NCBI RefSeq assembly: GCF_001274785.1
Contig: NZ_LHPI01000003.1
Span: forward strand, 248,001-312,000
Direction: 5' to 3'
Length of the DNA stretch: 64,000 nucleotides
DNA from: Vibrio hepatarius
GTDB taxonomy: Bacteria; Pseudomonadota; Gammaproteobacteria; Enterobacterales; Vibrionaceae
The notes under the pieces were generated by a model. It did not search any database and was not told the DNA's origin. It worked only from the letters and a program-made list of their open reading frames with translations. Position 1 is the first letter of the stretch. Every line of letters starts with the position of its first letter. This document shows positions 17,797-27,356 of the stretch, in pieces. The position numbers and the translations under genes were made by a program.

Positions 17797-19107
17797 TCAA
17801 CGACGTTTTCCCGTTAATTCGAGTAACGCTGGTTTAATACCGATAACAAACTTAGATGACTTTTTATTCCTGATTTTACGCCACAATGACTTCACTAATC
17901 TAATATTCTCTTCACCCTGTTGGATACGGGTACTCTCTTTTTGCCATTGTTGACTGTTATCTACTTTGGTCATTTCTAACTGCGAAGTATGGGTACGTGT
18001 TTGTCGATACAACAACGTACGTACCTCGCTCCAACGCTTGGCTTTAACAAGACGATTGAAAGTTAACCAAGCTGGAGCTGGCCGTTTTCGGTAGTAACGC
18101 TTAATGGCAATCGTTGCTGCAGCCATAAGGGCGAACACGATGCCAGCGGCCATCAACCACGAAGAATAGGCTTTGAGAAATGACGCGAGCGTGTGTTTCG
18201 CGTGGAAGCGTTGTCCATGCACCACAACGGTTTCAAGCTGATTGCGCTTGCTGTTCCACCATTGGAACTCAATATCCGGGAACGTAACATCTCCGCCTTG
18301 TTGAATCACATACACACTCTGTTCGGTTCGGGTCGATTGATAATCGCCACGCGTTTGCGTATCCGACAACTGATGTGGTTGCGTATAAGCGTGGTATTGC
18401 TGGGTAGACTGACCTGAGAGCAGGTTTGGCAACAATACCGACAAGCTATCTTGCGCACTCACTGTTACGGTTCGTGTAATCGTATCACCGACTTTCAGTT
18501 GTTCCTGCGAAGTCTGCCACTGCTGCTCTACTTCTACATTTGAAGCAACAAACCACGGAGTTTGATCACTAATCAAGCCAGTTGGCAGAGCAGCGTCAAA
18601 TTGCAGTGGAGGCGTGTATAAAGTACCCGCAACATTAGAACCATCGGGCGCAGAAACTTTTACCCAAACCGGAACAGGTGGAATCACAAAACTCCCCGAA
18701 GCTTGTGGGTAAAGCGTCACTTCCCAACGCTGACGAGACCAAGTCTGGTCGCGTTTGCGATCGGTAAAGTTAGTGGCTAACTGGTTACGCTGCTTGGCAA
18801 TTAAGTTCGCTACATCAATCGCACCGATACGGGTGCCACCCGTAAACCAACGAGGCGTCGCGACTTCGATGTTCAAAATCACTTGTTGGTTTACGCTCAC
18901 GTGCGCTGCACCACTGTCCTCTTGCTGGCCGATCCAAGCCGTGATTTCAACATCATGGTTGCGCTGCAATTGGTCAATATCCAACTCTGCTGCAAAGCCA
19001 TTGAACGGCATCAACAAGACCAGTGCCACTAAAAAACCAATAGTAATCAGTTGGTTAGATTGATGTAACGAGTAATGGTTTTGAATCAACTTCCTTTGAA
19101 TCAACAT
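17797..19107 (-). CDS. BatD/oxygen-tolerance-like membrane protein
   Basis: 436 residues. A signal/anchor segment at ~20-40 is followed by a periplasmic beta-rich region (HDVEITAWIGQQEDSGAAHVSVNQQVILNIEV ... YQPAS-type repeats; DTITRTVTVSAQDSLSVLLPNLL near 210) and a second membrane helix near 315-335 before a basic cytoplasmic tail. This architecture fits BatD of MoxR-associated operons. It is the last gene of the cluster, two bases after the VWA-TPR gene, with GAGGAG before its ATG. Its biochemical function is not known; proteins of this type are thought to assist MoxR/VWA complexes at the membrane. Confidence 0.8.
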   Translation of the reverse strand: MLIQRKLIQNHYSLHQSNQLITIGFLVALVLLMPFNGFAAELDIDQLQRNHDVEITAWIGQQEDSGAAHVSVNQQVILNIEVATPRWFTGGTRIGAIDVANLIAKQRNQLATNFTDRKRDQTWSRQRWEVTLYPQASGSFVIPPVPVWVKVSAPDGSNVAGTLYTPPLQFDAALPTGLISDQTPWFVASNVEVEQQWQTSQEQLKVGDTITRTVTVSAQDSLSVLLPNLLSGQSTQQYHAYTQPHQLSDTQTRGDYQSTRTEQSVYVIQQGGDVTFPDIEFQWWNSKRNQLETVVVHGQRFHAKHTLASFLKAYSSWLMAAGIVFALMAAATIAIKRYYRKRPAPAWLTFNRLVKAKRWSEVRTLLYRQTRTHTSQLEMTKVDNSQQWQKESTRIQQGEENIRLVKSLWRKIRNKKSSKFVIGIKPALLELTGKRR

Positions 19108-19109
19108 AG

Positions 19110-20837
19110 TTACTCCTCACCTCGTTCGTTGGCACCGCTAGAAGCATCGACTGGATTGTGGAGCTGGATTTGGAACTTGGCACGTAGGAAATATTTCGGG
19201 TCGGCTTCAACTCGTTTGAGCCATTTATCCGCCACCGCTTGATCATTCAGCAACTCTTCAGCACTTATCGACTCTTTGGTCATCAATTCTTCAGAAGTCT
19301 GTTCTTGATAACCGTCGCCAGTTTTTGGTTGATCCTCGCCCAGCTCTACGGAAATCTCTTGCTGCCCTTCTGCCGATTTGCCCTGACTTTCACTCATCTG
19401 GTTAATCTCGTCCACCAAAGCGGTAATCACGGCGAGATTGTGTTCAACGTCTGGTCGTAATTGTTCATGCAACGTAGTTTGCGCGGCGAGTGTTTGCAGG
19501 AGTTCTCTGGCAGCAACGTACTCTCGCTGCCGAGCCAGTGCGCTGGCGGCGTTGTACAAACCTAAGTCTCGCTCGTCTTGTGTCGCTGCATGCCTTAGCT
19601 GTAAAAACGCGCTATGCGCCAGCTTATATTCCCCAGCATAATAGTAAGCCGTACCTTTACGTAGCGGGTCTTTAAAATGTTTCGCCGCTTCTAGGTATTG
19701 TTTATCGTTCATTAAACGTTGACCTTGCTGATCCGGTGTTAACCACAAGTCCCACCAACTTTGCGCGAGCTTATCCCACAAGGTGACTTTTTGAATCACT
19801 TCAACTTGCTCAGCTTTACTCTGCACTGGTTGAGCCATTGCCGGTTTAGGCAACAACAAAGAACCAGACACCATCGCAAGTAAACACCACTGCACCAACC
19901 AACCTTTACGGAACCAAAGCATCATGATCAGCGCAATAGGATAAAGCAGTACATAACCCATATCCTTCCAAGGCATCGACGATTCACCGTTGAGTTGCAT
20001 GTTACGCTCCACCAAGCGGTTCAGCGTTTCGATATCACTGCCGTCGACGCTCACCTCAACCAAGCGCCCACCAGTGGCACGAGCTAGCGCACGCAATGAG
20101 TCTAAGTCCATCGGGTTATCACTGACTCGATCAGGGTTTCCCGCAGCGAGAATCAGCAACTGATAAGGCTTGGCTGAAAAAAACGCGGCAAAACTATCAA
20201 TCGTATTGGGCGTCACACCATCACTGACCAGTAATACGCTCGAGCCCAGTTCGTTGTTTAGCTGTTGGTCGATAAGCACTAAAGCTTGCGAGGCATCTTT
20301 GCCATCAACAGGCATGATGTCTGGCGAAATAGCCGCAAGAAAAGGGTCAAACACTTTTGCATCTTGAGTCACTGGCATAGCAACATGTGCGCTACCAGCG
20401 TAAACAACTAGTCCAGTCCGACCGCCTTCTCGCGCTGCGAGTAAATCTCGCACCTTTTGTTTGGCACGCTCTAGACGACTTGGCGGCAAATCTTTTTGCA
20501 GCATAGAATCACTGTTGTCTAGCACCACCAGCATCGACGCTTTATCTTCCCCAAATGGTGAGGCTTCTCGCTGCCAAGTTGGTCCAGCGCAAATGATAAT
20601 CGCCAACGTCACGTTGACCAGCAGTAACTTAAGCGGCAACTGTTTTCGCCAGCCTTTTTCGCCGATGGTCAGCGCACTTCGCAGGTGTTCGGGTAACACA
20701 TCTTTCCAGCTTGGTCTGGAGTCTTCTAATGAGCGTAACCAAAGTAGTAACACCATCGGCACAAACGCCAGTAACCACCAAGGTCTGAGAAAGTGAAACT
20801 GGCTGAAAAACTGCTCAACAGTCAGAGAATCAAACAT
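19110..20837 (-). CDS. VWA-TPR membrane protein (BatB/BatC-like fusion)
   Basis: 575 residues. Two N-terminal membrane helices (~18-32 and ~68-85) lead into a von Willebrand A domain from ~95 with a MIDAS-like metal site LDNSDSM and later LVSDGVTPN. Helices near 300-335 precede tetratricopeptide repeats (~375-475: RLMNDKQYLEAAKHFKDPL, GTAYYYAGEYKLAHSAF). The C-terminus is acidic. In Bat operons BatB (VWA) and BatC (TPR) are separate; here one protein carries both. It overlaps the upstream VWA gene by eight bases, so the two are probably co-translated. Expected partner of the MoxR ATPase. Confidence 0.88.
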   Translation of the reverse strand: MFDSLTVEQFFSQFHFLRPWWLLAFVPMVLLLWLRSLEDSRPSWKDVLPEHLRSALTIGEKGWRKQLPLKLLLVNVTLAIIICAGPTWQREASPFGEDKASMLVVLDNSDSMLQKDLPPSRLERAKQKVRDLLAAREGGRTGLVVYAGSAHVAMPVTQDAKVFDPFLAAISPDIMPVDGKDASQALVLIDQQLNNELGSSVLLVSDGVTPNTIDSFAAFFSAKPYQLLILAAGNPDRVSDNPMDLDSLRALARATGGRLVEVSVDGSDIETLNRLVERNMQLNGESSMPWKDMGYVLLYPIALIMMLWFRKGWLVQWCLLAMVSGSLLLPKPAMAQPVQSKAEQVEVIQKVTLWDKLAQSWWDLWLTPDQQGQRLMNDKQYLEAAKHFKDPLRKGTAYYYAGEYKLAHSAFLQLRHAATQDERDLGLYNAASALARQREYVAARELLQTLAAQTTLHEQLRPDVEHNLAVITALVDEINQMSESQGKSAEGQQEISVELGEDQPKTGDGYQEQTSEELMTKESISAEELLNDQAVADKWLKRVEADPKYFLRAKFQIQLHNPVDASSGANERGEE

Positions 20838-21894
20838 GCTTTTCTCCCTGTTGAGAGCCTGAGCTAGAGTTTGCTAATCGTCTTCGTTGCAGCGTTGCTA
20901 AACTGAATGCCAACAAATGCATCACAACCACGATCGCCAACAAATAATGGTGCTGAGTTTGTTTTGGTCGATAAGTGGTACTTTCGTAGAGCTGAGGTTC
21001 AAGTTCACCAATCTCTTGGTAAGCGAGCGCTAACTCATCACGGTTAAGCGCTTGAAATGCTTTACCTCCTGATTCACTGGCGATACGTTCGATCGTCTCC
21101 ATATCTAGCGCGGATTCACCAATAGTTCGCGGGTCTCCCATCGCGATAACATGCACGCGCACGCCTTTCGCTTTGGCAACTTTTGCCGCGTCAATCGGTT
21201 CGACAAAACTGCCAGTATCGTTACCATCGGTCAGCACAATCACCACTTTCTCTTTTGGCTTGTCTTGCTGAGGATTGGATTTCGCGCTCTGTTCAAACAC
21301 TTTGATCGCCAAACCAATCGCATCGCCAAGGTGGGTGCTTTGCCCTGCCATCGCGACCTCGGTTTGCTCGAGTAACTCAAGCCAAACTTGTTGGTCAGCG
21401 GTAAACGGTGTTTGTACAAATGCCGCGTCACCAAACAAGATCAAACCCAATCGGTCACCTTTTCTTGTGGTTACAAACTCACCAAGTACTTCTTTGGCGG
21501 CGTCAAGACGAGAAATTTTACTGCCTGACTTGGAGTCAAAATCAACTTCTGCCATCGAACCGGACAAATCCACTACGACCATGACATCACGCCCGAGTTG
21601 CTCACGCACTTGTGGTTGACCCAGCACGTTTGGCTGCGCCAATGCCGTCACGACGCACAACCAAGAAATAATCAGTGTCGCACGTTGCCACCATTTGGGC
21701 GCTAGTTGACTCGCACCTTCCGACGGCGTTTCTCCAATCGCATCCACCAGCAATTGAAAGAATGGCACTTTGATCGCCATTTGTTTGGTGCGATAAGCGG
21801 GCACAAGATAAGAGATAAGTAGCGGCAGTGGTAGCAGCAAAAACCATAATGGATGCGCGAACTCTAGGCTATTCAGCGAGAGCAACGGATTCAT
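20830..21894 (-). CDS. VWA-domain membrane protein (BatA-like)
   Basis: 354 residues. Helices near 15-32 and 68-86, a VWA domain ~95-290 with a canonical MIDAS VVDLSGSM, then VLTDGNDTGSF and GVRVHVIAMGDP, and a final transmembrane helix near 320-338. Such VWA proteins work with MoxR AAA+ ATPases, using the metal site to bind a client. It overlaps DUF4381 by four bases upstream and the VWA-TPR gene by eight bases downstream. Confidence 0.9.
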   Translation of the reverse strand: MNPLLSLNSLEFAHPLWFLLLPLPLLISYLVPAYRTKQMAIKVPFFQLLVDAIGETPSEGASQLAPKWWQRATLIISWLCVVTALAQPNVLGQPQVREQLGRDVMVVVDLSGSMAEVDFDSKSGSKISRLDAAKEVLGEFVTTRKGDRLGLILFGDAAFVQTPFTADQQVWLELLEQTEVAMAGQSTHLGDAIGLAIKVFEQSAKSNPQQDKPKEKVVIVLTDGNDTGSFVEPIDAAKVAKAKGVRVHVIAMGDPRTIGESALDMETIERIASESGGKAFQALNRDELALAYQEIGELEPQLYESTTYRPKQTQHHYLLAIVVVMHLLAFSLATLQRRRLANSSSGSQQGEKHV

Positions 21895-22400
21895 ACTCTA
21901 CCCTCCTGAGTTTTCACGCTTAGGCGATGTTGTTTAAGCCAAACTTGCGCTCGTTTGATCAGTTCTGCATTTTGTTCAGAACTAAGTTCAATGTTCGGAT
22001 TGACCAAACTTTGCTGCCACTGCTTTGCAGTTTGATCGTTAAAAGTGGGTTGCCCTAGGCTGAGCTCATCGAGTTTGCCTAAGAAGGCAGCATCGAACAG
22101 GCGGGCGTTACCACTATTGAGATAAACCAGTACGACTTTCAAAATAGAAAACAGTCTTTTACCTGTGTCGTTATCTTGAGGATTGAGTTCATTCAGCGCA
22201 GTTAATGCCTCACTGCGGTAGCGATTGTTCCACCAACGACACAGTGCTTTGTAGGTCCAATACACAAGTGCAAGCAATATCGCTAAAGCAAGTAGCTTCC
22301 AGCCAATGGTTTGAGGCCACCAACTGACACTTTCAGGTACTGCAACATCGTGCAAGTCGCGTAAAATATAGGTACTTGGCGGGGTATGGACAGTCGCCAT
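21891..22400 (-). CDS. DUF4381 membrane protein
   Basis: 169 residues with one transmembrane helix near 30-50 (WKLLALAILLALVYWTYKAL) flanked by tryptophans and a basic cytoplasmic tail. This small single-pass protein is a regular member of MoxR-DUF58-VWA operons; its function is unknown. GGGAGG precedes the ATG, which overlaps the last base of the DUF58 stop codon. Confidence 0.85.
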   Translation of the reverse strand: MATVHTPPSTYILRDLHDVAVPESVSWWPQTIGWKLLALAILLALVYWTYKALCRWWNNRYRSEALTALNELNPQDNDTGKRLFSILKVVLVYLNSGNARLFDAAFLGKLDELSLGQPTFNDQTAKQWQQSLVNPNIELSSEQNAELIKRAQVWLKQHRLSVKTQEGRV

Positions 22401-23362
22401 TATCGACCTCCCACCAACTGTTGAAACTTAGCGATATGCTCGCCGGACGTATCCAGCTCGATGTGGGGTAGCTTTTTGATCGACATAAGCTGAGTCAGAG
22501 ACTGCCTTTGCTGCGCCATTCGTTCGGCCAGATGCGAGCTGGCGGTTTCGACTTTGGCTTTACTGTCCAAGTTGAGTTGATAGCGCCCATCTCCCACAAC
22601 CCACTTCAGACTAGCTAAGTCTTCCGGTAACGACTGTTCAAACGGGTCACTGACCATCACTGCCAGCACATCGTTGTGTTGCTGAAGTTGTTTCAGATGG
22701 TCAAGATGGTGCTCCTCACAGTCATGCCAGTCACTGATGAAGATAATCGTCGACTGTTTGAGCTTCATTCTTTTCACTTGTTCCAACCAGCGCGAAAAGC
22801 TGACGAGTTCACTGTTGTACGCATCAACATTCAAGGCTTGGTTGGACTGAGCAAGGCGCTTTAGTTGGGCTAAGAATTCATTTTGCGAGCGCTGTGCTTT
22901 GCTATGAAAAACGCGTTGATGCGCGGCAATCACCAACCCAACACGGTCACCGTCTTTCAATACTCGCCATCCACACATGGCAGCGATTTCCGCTGCCACC
23001 ACCGATTTCATCACTTCAATCGAGGAGAAAAACATCGCACTACGCTGATCAACACAAATAATGACGTTACGGTCTTTCTCTTCGGTGTAACTTCTCACGT
23101 GTGGTTTGCCAGTGCGCATCGTCACTTTCCAATCGAGGTTACGAATATCATCACCGAGCTGGTAATGACGTAACTCTTCAAAATTCAAGCCACGGCCACG
23201 AAACAGAGAGTTATGACGTCCAGATAGAACACTGCCAGCTTTGAGGTGTGGCAAAAGGCTGAATGATTCGGCCTGAGCTTGCAGGCGAACCAAACGGGCG
23301 TAATCGCAATACAAACGTGGATCGAGTCCTTGGGACTGAGGGGCAAGAGTCGGCTTGGCCAT
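22400..23362 (-). CDS. DUF58 family protein of the MoxR operon
   Basis: 320 residues, soluble. The DUF58 core is recognisable by SGRHNSLFRGRGLNFEELR near residue 47-65, YQLGDDIRNLDWKVTMRTG near 67-85, and a degenerate VWA-like region starting NVIICVDQRSAMFF. DUF58 proteins nearly always follow a moxR gene, as here (14 bases downstream), and are thought to belong to the same chaperone-like complex. GGAGG precedes the ATG. Confidence 0.9.
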   Translation of the reverse strand: MAKPTLAPQSQGLDPRLYCDYARLVRLQAQAESFSLLPHLKAGSVLSGRHNSLFRGRGLNFEELRHYQLGDDIRNLDWKVTMRTGKPHVRSYTEEKDRNVIICVDQRSAMFFSSIEVMKSVVAAEIAAMCGWRVLKDGDRVGLVIAAHQRVFHSKAQRSQNEFLAQLKRLAQSNQALNVDAYNSELVSFSRWLEQVKRMKLKQSTIIFISDWHDCEEHHLDHLKQLQQHNDVLAVMVSDPFEQSLPEDLASLKWVVGDGRYQLNLDSKAKVETASSHLAERMAQQRQSLTQLMSIKKLPHIELDTSGEHIAKFQQLVGGR

Positions 23363-23376
23363 TTCTACCTCCGCGC

Positions 23377-24360
23377 TTAGCCGATTTCGACGTAATCTAA
23401 CAGCTCTTCAATCACGCGTTGATGATCAACGCCGTCTGCCAGCGCATCGTAACTCAGTGAAAAACGATGCCCCATGACGGCAGGCACCATAGCGCGAACG
23501 TCATCAGGCAGGACATGGTCGCGACCTTGAAGCCAAGCATAAGCACGAGCACATTTATCAAGCGCAATAGACGCACGCGGACTTGACCCAACTTCAATCC
23601 ACTTGTCGAGTTGAGAGTCTGGGTAACGCTGCGGTTTGCGGGTCGCCATCACCAACGCGACGATGTAGTTCTCAACCAACTCAGAGACCGCAATATGCGG
23701 CAACTGTTGGCGCGCTTCAAGAATCAGCTCGGGAGAAATGTGCTCTGCCGGATTTGCCGTTCTTGACGCTTTGGCGCCAAGCTCTTCACTGCGAACCAAG
23801 CGGATAATGTCTCGCTCGGCTTGGTCTTCTGGATAATCGACGGTGACCTTCATGATAAAGCGGTCCATCTGCGCTTCAGGCAACGGATAGGTTCCTTCTT
23901 GCTCAATTGGGTTTTGTGTCGCTAGTACCATAAACAGATCAGGGAGCTGGTGCGTTTGATCACCCACGGTAATTGTCCCTTCGGCCATCGCTTCAAGCAA
24001 GGCTGCCTGCACTTTAGCGGGCGCACGGTTGACTTCATCGGCAAGGACAATGCTGTTAAAAATCGGTCCCGGTTGGAAATGCAGTTGTGGCTTACCCGCG
24101 ACTTCTTGATAGACCTCGGTGCCAGTGACGTCTGACGGTAATAAGTCAGGAGTAAACTGGATACGTCCAAAGCTCGTCTTGAGCAAATTCGCCAGCGATT
24201 TTACCGAGCGCGTTTTCGCCGTTCCCGGTAACCCCTCAAGTAGCACGTGTCCATTAGTCAGCAAACCAATAACCAAAGCACGGACCACATGACTTTGACC
24301 AATGACACTCTGTTCTGTTTGTTCGATCAATTGCTTGATCGCTTGTTGTGCGTTATTCAT
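23377..24360 (-). CDS. MoxR-family AAA+ ATPase
   Basis: 327 residues from ATG 24358-24360 with AAGGG five bases upstream; the in-frame GTG at 24366 would touch that site. Walker A LEGLPGTAKT near residue 40, Walker B with VLADEVNRAPAKVQAALLEAM near 105-125, sensor-1 MVLATQNPIEQEGTYPLPEAQMDRF region. MoxR ATPases act with VWA proteins to mature or activate other proteins, in known cases by metal insertion. It sits between the sulfatase maturase (8 bases) and DUF58, linking the ATPase to sulfatase production. Confidence 0.95.
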   Translation of the reverse strand: MNNAQQAIKQLIEQTEQSVIGQSHVVRALVIGLLTNGHVLLEGLPGTAKTRSVKSLANLLKTSFGRIQFTPDLLPSDVTGTEVYQEVAGKPQLHFQPGPIFNSIVLADEVNRAPAKVQAALLEAMAEGTITVGDQTHQLPDLFMVLATQNPIEQEGTYPLPEAQMDRFIMKVTVDYPEDQAERDIIRLVRSEELGAKASRTANPAEHISPELILEARQQLPHIAVSELVENYIVALVMATRKPQRYPDSQLDKWIEVGSSPRASIALDKCARAYAWLQGRDHVLPDDVRAMVPAVMGHRFSLSYDALADGVDHQRVIEELLDYVEIG

Positions 24361-24368
24361 CGCCACCC

Positions 24369-25661
24369 TTACTTAGTATTTTGTTGCTGCAAGATCTGCG
24401 ATAAGCCCACCAGCATCGGCAAGGTGTCATCGAAGAAGCGACGGATACCCGAACAAAGGTAGTTAAGCCCTTGTTCACCGTCGGGGGTTTTGATTAAGCG
24501 ATTTTTAGGGCATTCGCCCCAGCAGTATTTTAGGTAGGGACACTGCTTGCAGTATTCCGGTAGCGAGTCGCGCTTTGCCATACCAAAAGTAAACTGACGA
24601 GTGGAAAACGCCATCTCATTCAGCGTATGGTCGTGAATGTTCGACAACTTGTATTCGGGATATACATAATGGTCACAGCTGTACACATCGCCGTTATGTT
24701 CAATCGCTAAACCTTTGCCACAGAACTCTGCGGTAATACAGAGTTGAGAAGGTTTTCCCATCACTTGAGCAACAGCAGTTTCGAATAGGTTCACTAGCAC
24801 TCGACCCAAGTCGTTGTTGACCCATTCGACAAACATAACACTAAGGAACTCACCCCAATCATCAGGGTCGACCGACCAATCGGTAACGACTGACATTGGG
24901 TGCCCCGGTTTCGCTAACTCACTGCCCATCTCTGGGATCATCTGCTCATTCCAGAACTGCGGCGCGGTCGTGTGGAAGTCATTGGGTTCGACCACAGGTG
25001 CGAGCTGGATATAAGTCACGCCAAGTTCGCGAGTAAGGAATCGATAGATCTCCAATGGATGCTTCACGTTGTGGCGGTTTACTGTCACCAAAGCGTTGAA
25101 TCGCACTTGGTGCTGCTGCAGTTTTTCTACCGCTTTCATTACCAAATGGAACGTAGGTTTACCGCTACGGGTTTTGCGGTATTTGTCGTGCAGCTCTTGC
25201 GGACCATCAATCGACAATCCGACTAAGAAGTTGTTCGCATGTAAGAACTCACACCATTCGTCATTGAGCAAAATGCCGTTGGTCTGCAAGTCATTTTCGA
25301 TGCGTGTGCCTTTTGGCTGGTATTTCTTTTGTAGCTCAACCACTTTGCGGAAGTAATCTAATCCCAGCAGTGTTGGCTCTCCGCCCTGCCAAGAAAATAC
25401 GATTTGTTCGCCGTCTTGACTCTCAATATAACTCTTAATAAAAGCGTCTAAGGTTTCATCGTCCATTTTCGGTTGCTTTGGTTGATGAAGCAGATTTTCT
25501 TTATGCAGATAAAAGCAATATTGGCAGTCAATGTTACATTTTGCACCGCCCGGTTTGGCCATCACGTGGAAGCGACGCTCGTTTCCTTGCGCGGATTTAA
25601 ACGCGGTTTTCATTGGGACGATTGGCATAGCCGTAGAATGACGTGGGGAAGTTTTGCTCAT
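24369..25661 (-). CDS. Anaerobic sulfatase-maturating radical SAM enzyme (anSME)
   Basis: 430 residues. The radical-SAM cluster is CNIDCQYC near residues 43-50, preceded by KPGGAKCNI typical of anSMEs. A C-terminal SPASM region supplies ligands for two further clusters (FCGKGLAIEHNGDVYSCDHY near 270-290; CKQCPYLKYCWGECPKN near 348-364; LCSG near 384). The enzyme oxidises the active-site Ser or Cys of a sulfatase to formylglycine, without oxygen. The gene lies 54 bases downstream of a Ser-type sulfatase, its obvious substrate. Confidence 0.94.
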   Translation of the reverse strand: MSKTSPRHSTAMPIVPMKTAFKSAQGNERRFHVMAKPGGAKCNIDCQYCFYLHKENLLHQPKQPKMDDETLDAFIKSYIESQDGEQIVFSWQGGEPTLLGLDYFRKVVELQKKYQPKGTRIENDLQTNGILLNDEWCEFLHANNFLVGLSIDGPQELHDKYRKTRSGKPTFHLVMKAVEKLQQHQVRFNALVTVNRHNVKHPLEIYRFLTRELGVTYIQLAPVVEPNDFHTTAPQFWNEQMIPEMGSELAKPGHPMSVVTDWSVDPDDWGEFLSVMFVEWVNNDLGRVLVNLFETAVAQVMGKPSQLCITAEFCGKGLAIEHNGDVYSCDHYVYPEYKLSNIHDHTLNEMAFSTRQFTFGMAKRDSLPEYCKQCPYLKYCWGECPKNRLIKTPDGEQGLNYLCSGIRRFFDDTLPMLVGLSQILQQQNTK

Positions 25662-25715
25662 GCATTTCTCTCTTTGAATTATGGCGCCCCTAAGAGCGCC
25701 ACTTGTAATTATTCG

Positions 25716-27233
25716 TTACTTAGGAACAAATGTGCCCGGCTCCATACGAGGTGGGTATTCTTTAAACGTTCCCATCACCTCTTTCACTTTTTCCATCGCT
25801 GGCATCATTAAGAATGAACGCTCGTACATCCAAGTATCGTATCCCATACCAGTATCACCTCGTTCAAACGGGTCAATACTTAAGTCAAAGATCTTCGGTA
25901 CACGCAGCTTAGTAAATGGTTTTTGCCAAATCTCTAAGCCAGTCTCATTTTCTTGAATCAAGAAATGGAACTTGTATTTGCCTTGACGTAAAGCGAGTAG
26001 GTCACCGTCATCACTCCAGTAGACGAACTCGTTACGCGCTGATTTATCGGTTTTACCTGTTAGGTAAGGCAGTTGGTTGTAACCGTCTAAGTGAACTTTG
26101 TAGTTCATATCACCAACTTTTTTGCCCTTAAGCAACTCGTCAGTGACTTTATCATTACCTGCTGCGGCAACTAACGTTGGGAAGAAGTCTTCTAGAGACA
26201 TCATACCGTTAAACGTTTTACCCGCTTCGATTTTACCAGGCCACTTGATCAGCATAGGGACACGGAAACCGCCTTCCCAACCAGTGTTTTTCTCAGAACG
26301 GAACGGTGTCATACCCGCATCTGGCCACAAGTTGATCATCGGGCCATTGTCTGTAGTGTAAACGATGATAGTGTTGTCATCGACACCCAACTCTTTGATC
26401 TTGTTAAGTAGATGGCCAATTTGGTCATCGTGTTGTTTCACGCCATCAGCATAGAAACCCGCACCAGTTTTACCCTTGTACTCTTCTGGTACGTGAGTAA
26501 AGTTGTGCATACGTGTGGTGTTGAACCAAGTAAAGAACGGTTTATCTGCTTTGACTTGTTTTTCAATGAAGCTTTCCGCTGCGTCGAGGAACTCGCCGTC
26601 AACGTTTTCCATGCGCTTACGCGTTAGAGGACCGGTGTCTTCAATTTTACCGTCAGCGTATGAATGGATAACGCCACGTGGACCAAACTTCTTCTTGAAC
26701 TCAGGGTCAGTTGGGTAATCCACGTTCTCTGGTTCTTCTTCCGCATTCAGGTGGTAAAGGTTGCCGAAAAATTCGTCGAAACCGTGGTTAGTTGGAAGAT
26801 GTTCGTCTCGGTCACCTAGGTGGTTTTTACCAAATTGACCTGTTGCGTAGCCCAGCTGTTTTAGCATAGTGGCGATGGTAGGGTCTTCTTTCGAAATACC
26901 TTCAGCTGCACCTGGTAAACCCACTTTAGACAAACCAGTACGCTTAGGCATTTGACCAGTGATAAATGCAGAGCGGCCAGCGGTTGAGCTTTGCTGTGCG
27001 TAGAAGTTCGTGAACTTCGCGCCCTCTTGGGCAATCGTGTCGATGTTTGGCGTGTTGTAAGCCATCATACCTTGGTTATACGTACTTAGGTTCCAGTAAC
27101 CCACATCGTCACCAAATATCACCAAGATATTGGGTTTGTCCGCCGCGTATGCGGTAGCAGAAGCCGCACCTAACGCGAGCGTACAGGCGTTAAGCACCAG
27201 CTTTTTGCCTTTTGCTTTGGTCGCATTTTTCAT
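25716..27233 (-). CDS. Secreted arylsulfatase, Ser-type
   Basis: 505 residues of the sulfatase/alkaline-phosphatase superfamily. A signal peptide probably ends at AYA-AD (residues 30-31). Metal-binding NILVIFGDDVGY begins at 35, and YNTPNIDTIAQEG follows. The sulfatase signature is S-T-A-G-R at 83-87, so Ser 83 is the residue converted to formylglycine, a serine rather than cysteine substrate that fits the adjacent anSME. Later metal ligands TTDNGP and TGWEGGFRVPMLIKWPG are present. It hydrolyses an unknown sulfate ester in the periplasm or outside; marine algal or host glycan sulfate esters are possible but unproven. GGAG precedes the start. Confidence 0.93.
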   Translation of the reverse strand: MKNATKAKGKKLVLNACTLALGAASATAYAADKPNILVIFGDDVGYWNLSTYNQGMMAYNTPNIDTIAQEGAKFTNFYAQQSSTAGRSAFITGQMPKRTGLSKVGLPGAAEGISKEDPTIATMLKQLGYATGQFGKNHLGDRDEHLPTNHGFDEFFGNLYHLNAEEEPENVDYPTDPEFKKKFGPRGVIHSYADGKIEDTGPLTRKRMENVDGEFLDAAESFIEKQVKADKPFFTWFNTTRMHNFTHVPEEYKGKTGAGFYADGVKQHDDQIGHLLNKIKELGVDDNTIIVYTTDNGPMINLWPDAGMTPFRSEKNTGWEGGFRVPMLIKWPGKIEAGKTFNGMMSLEDFFPTLVAAAGNDKVTDELLKGKKVGDMNYKVHLDGYNQLPYLTGKTDKSARNEFVYWSDDGDLLALRQGKYKFHFLIQENETGLEIWQKPFTKLRVPKIFDLSIDPFERGDTGMGYDTWMYERSFLMMPAMEKVKEVMGTFKEYPPRMEPGTFVPK

Positions 27234-27356
27234 ACCATCTCCGTTATTTCACTGAAATTATAGGAAGTTCACCTTAAGCTCCCTCAACAGCTAAGATAAA
27301 CTACGAACAAACCAGAATAAATATAGTGACAATTTGCTAATGTATAAATTTAATTT

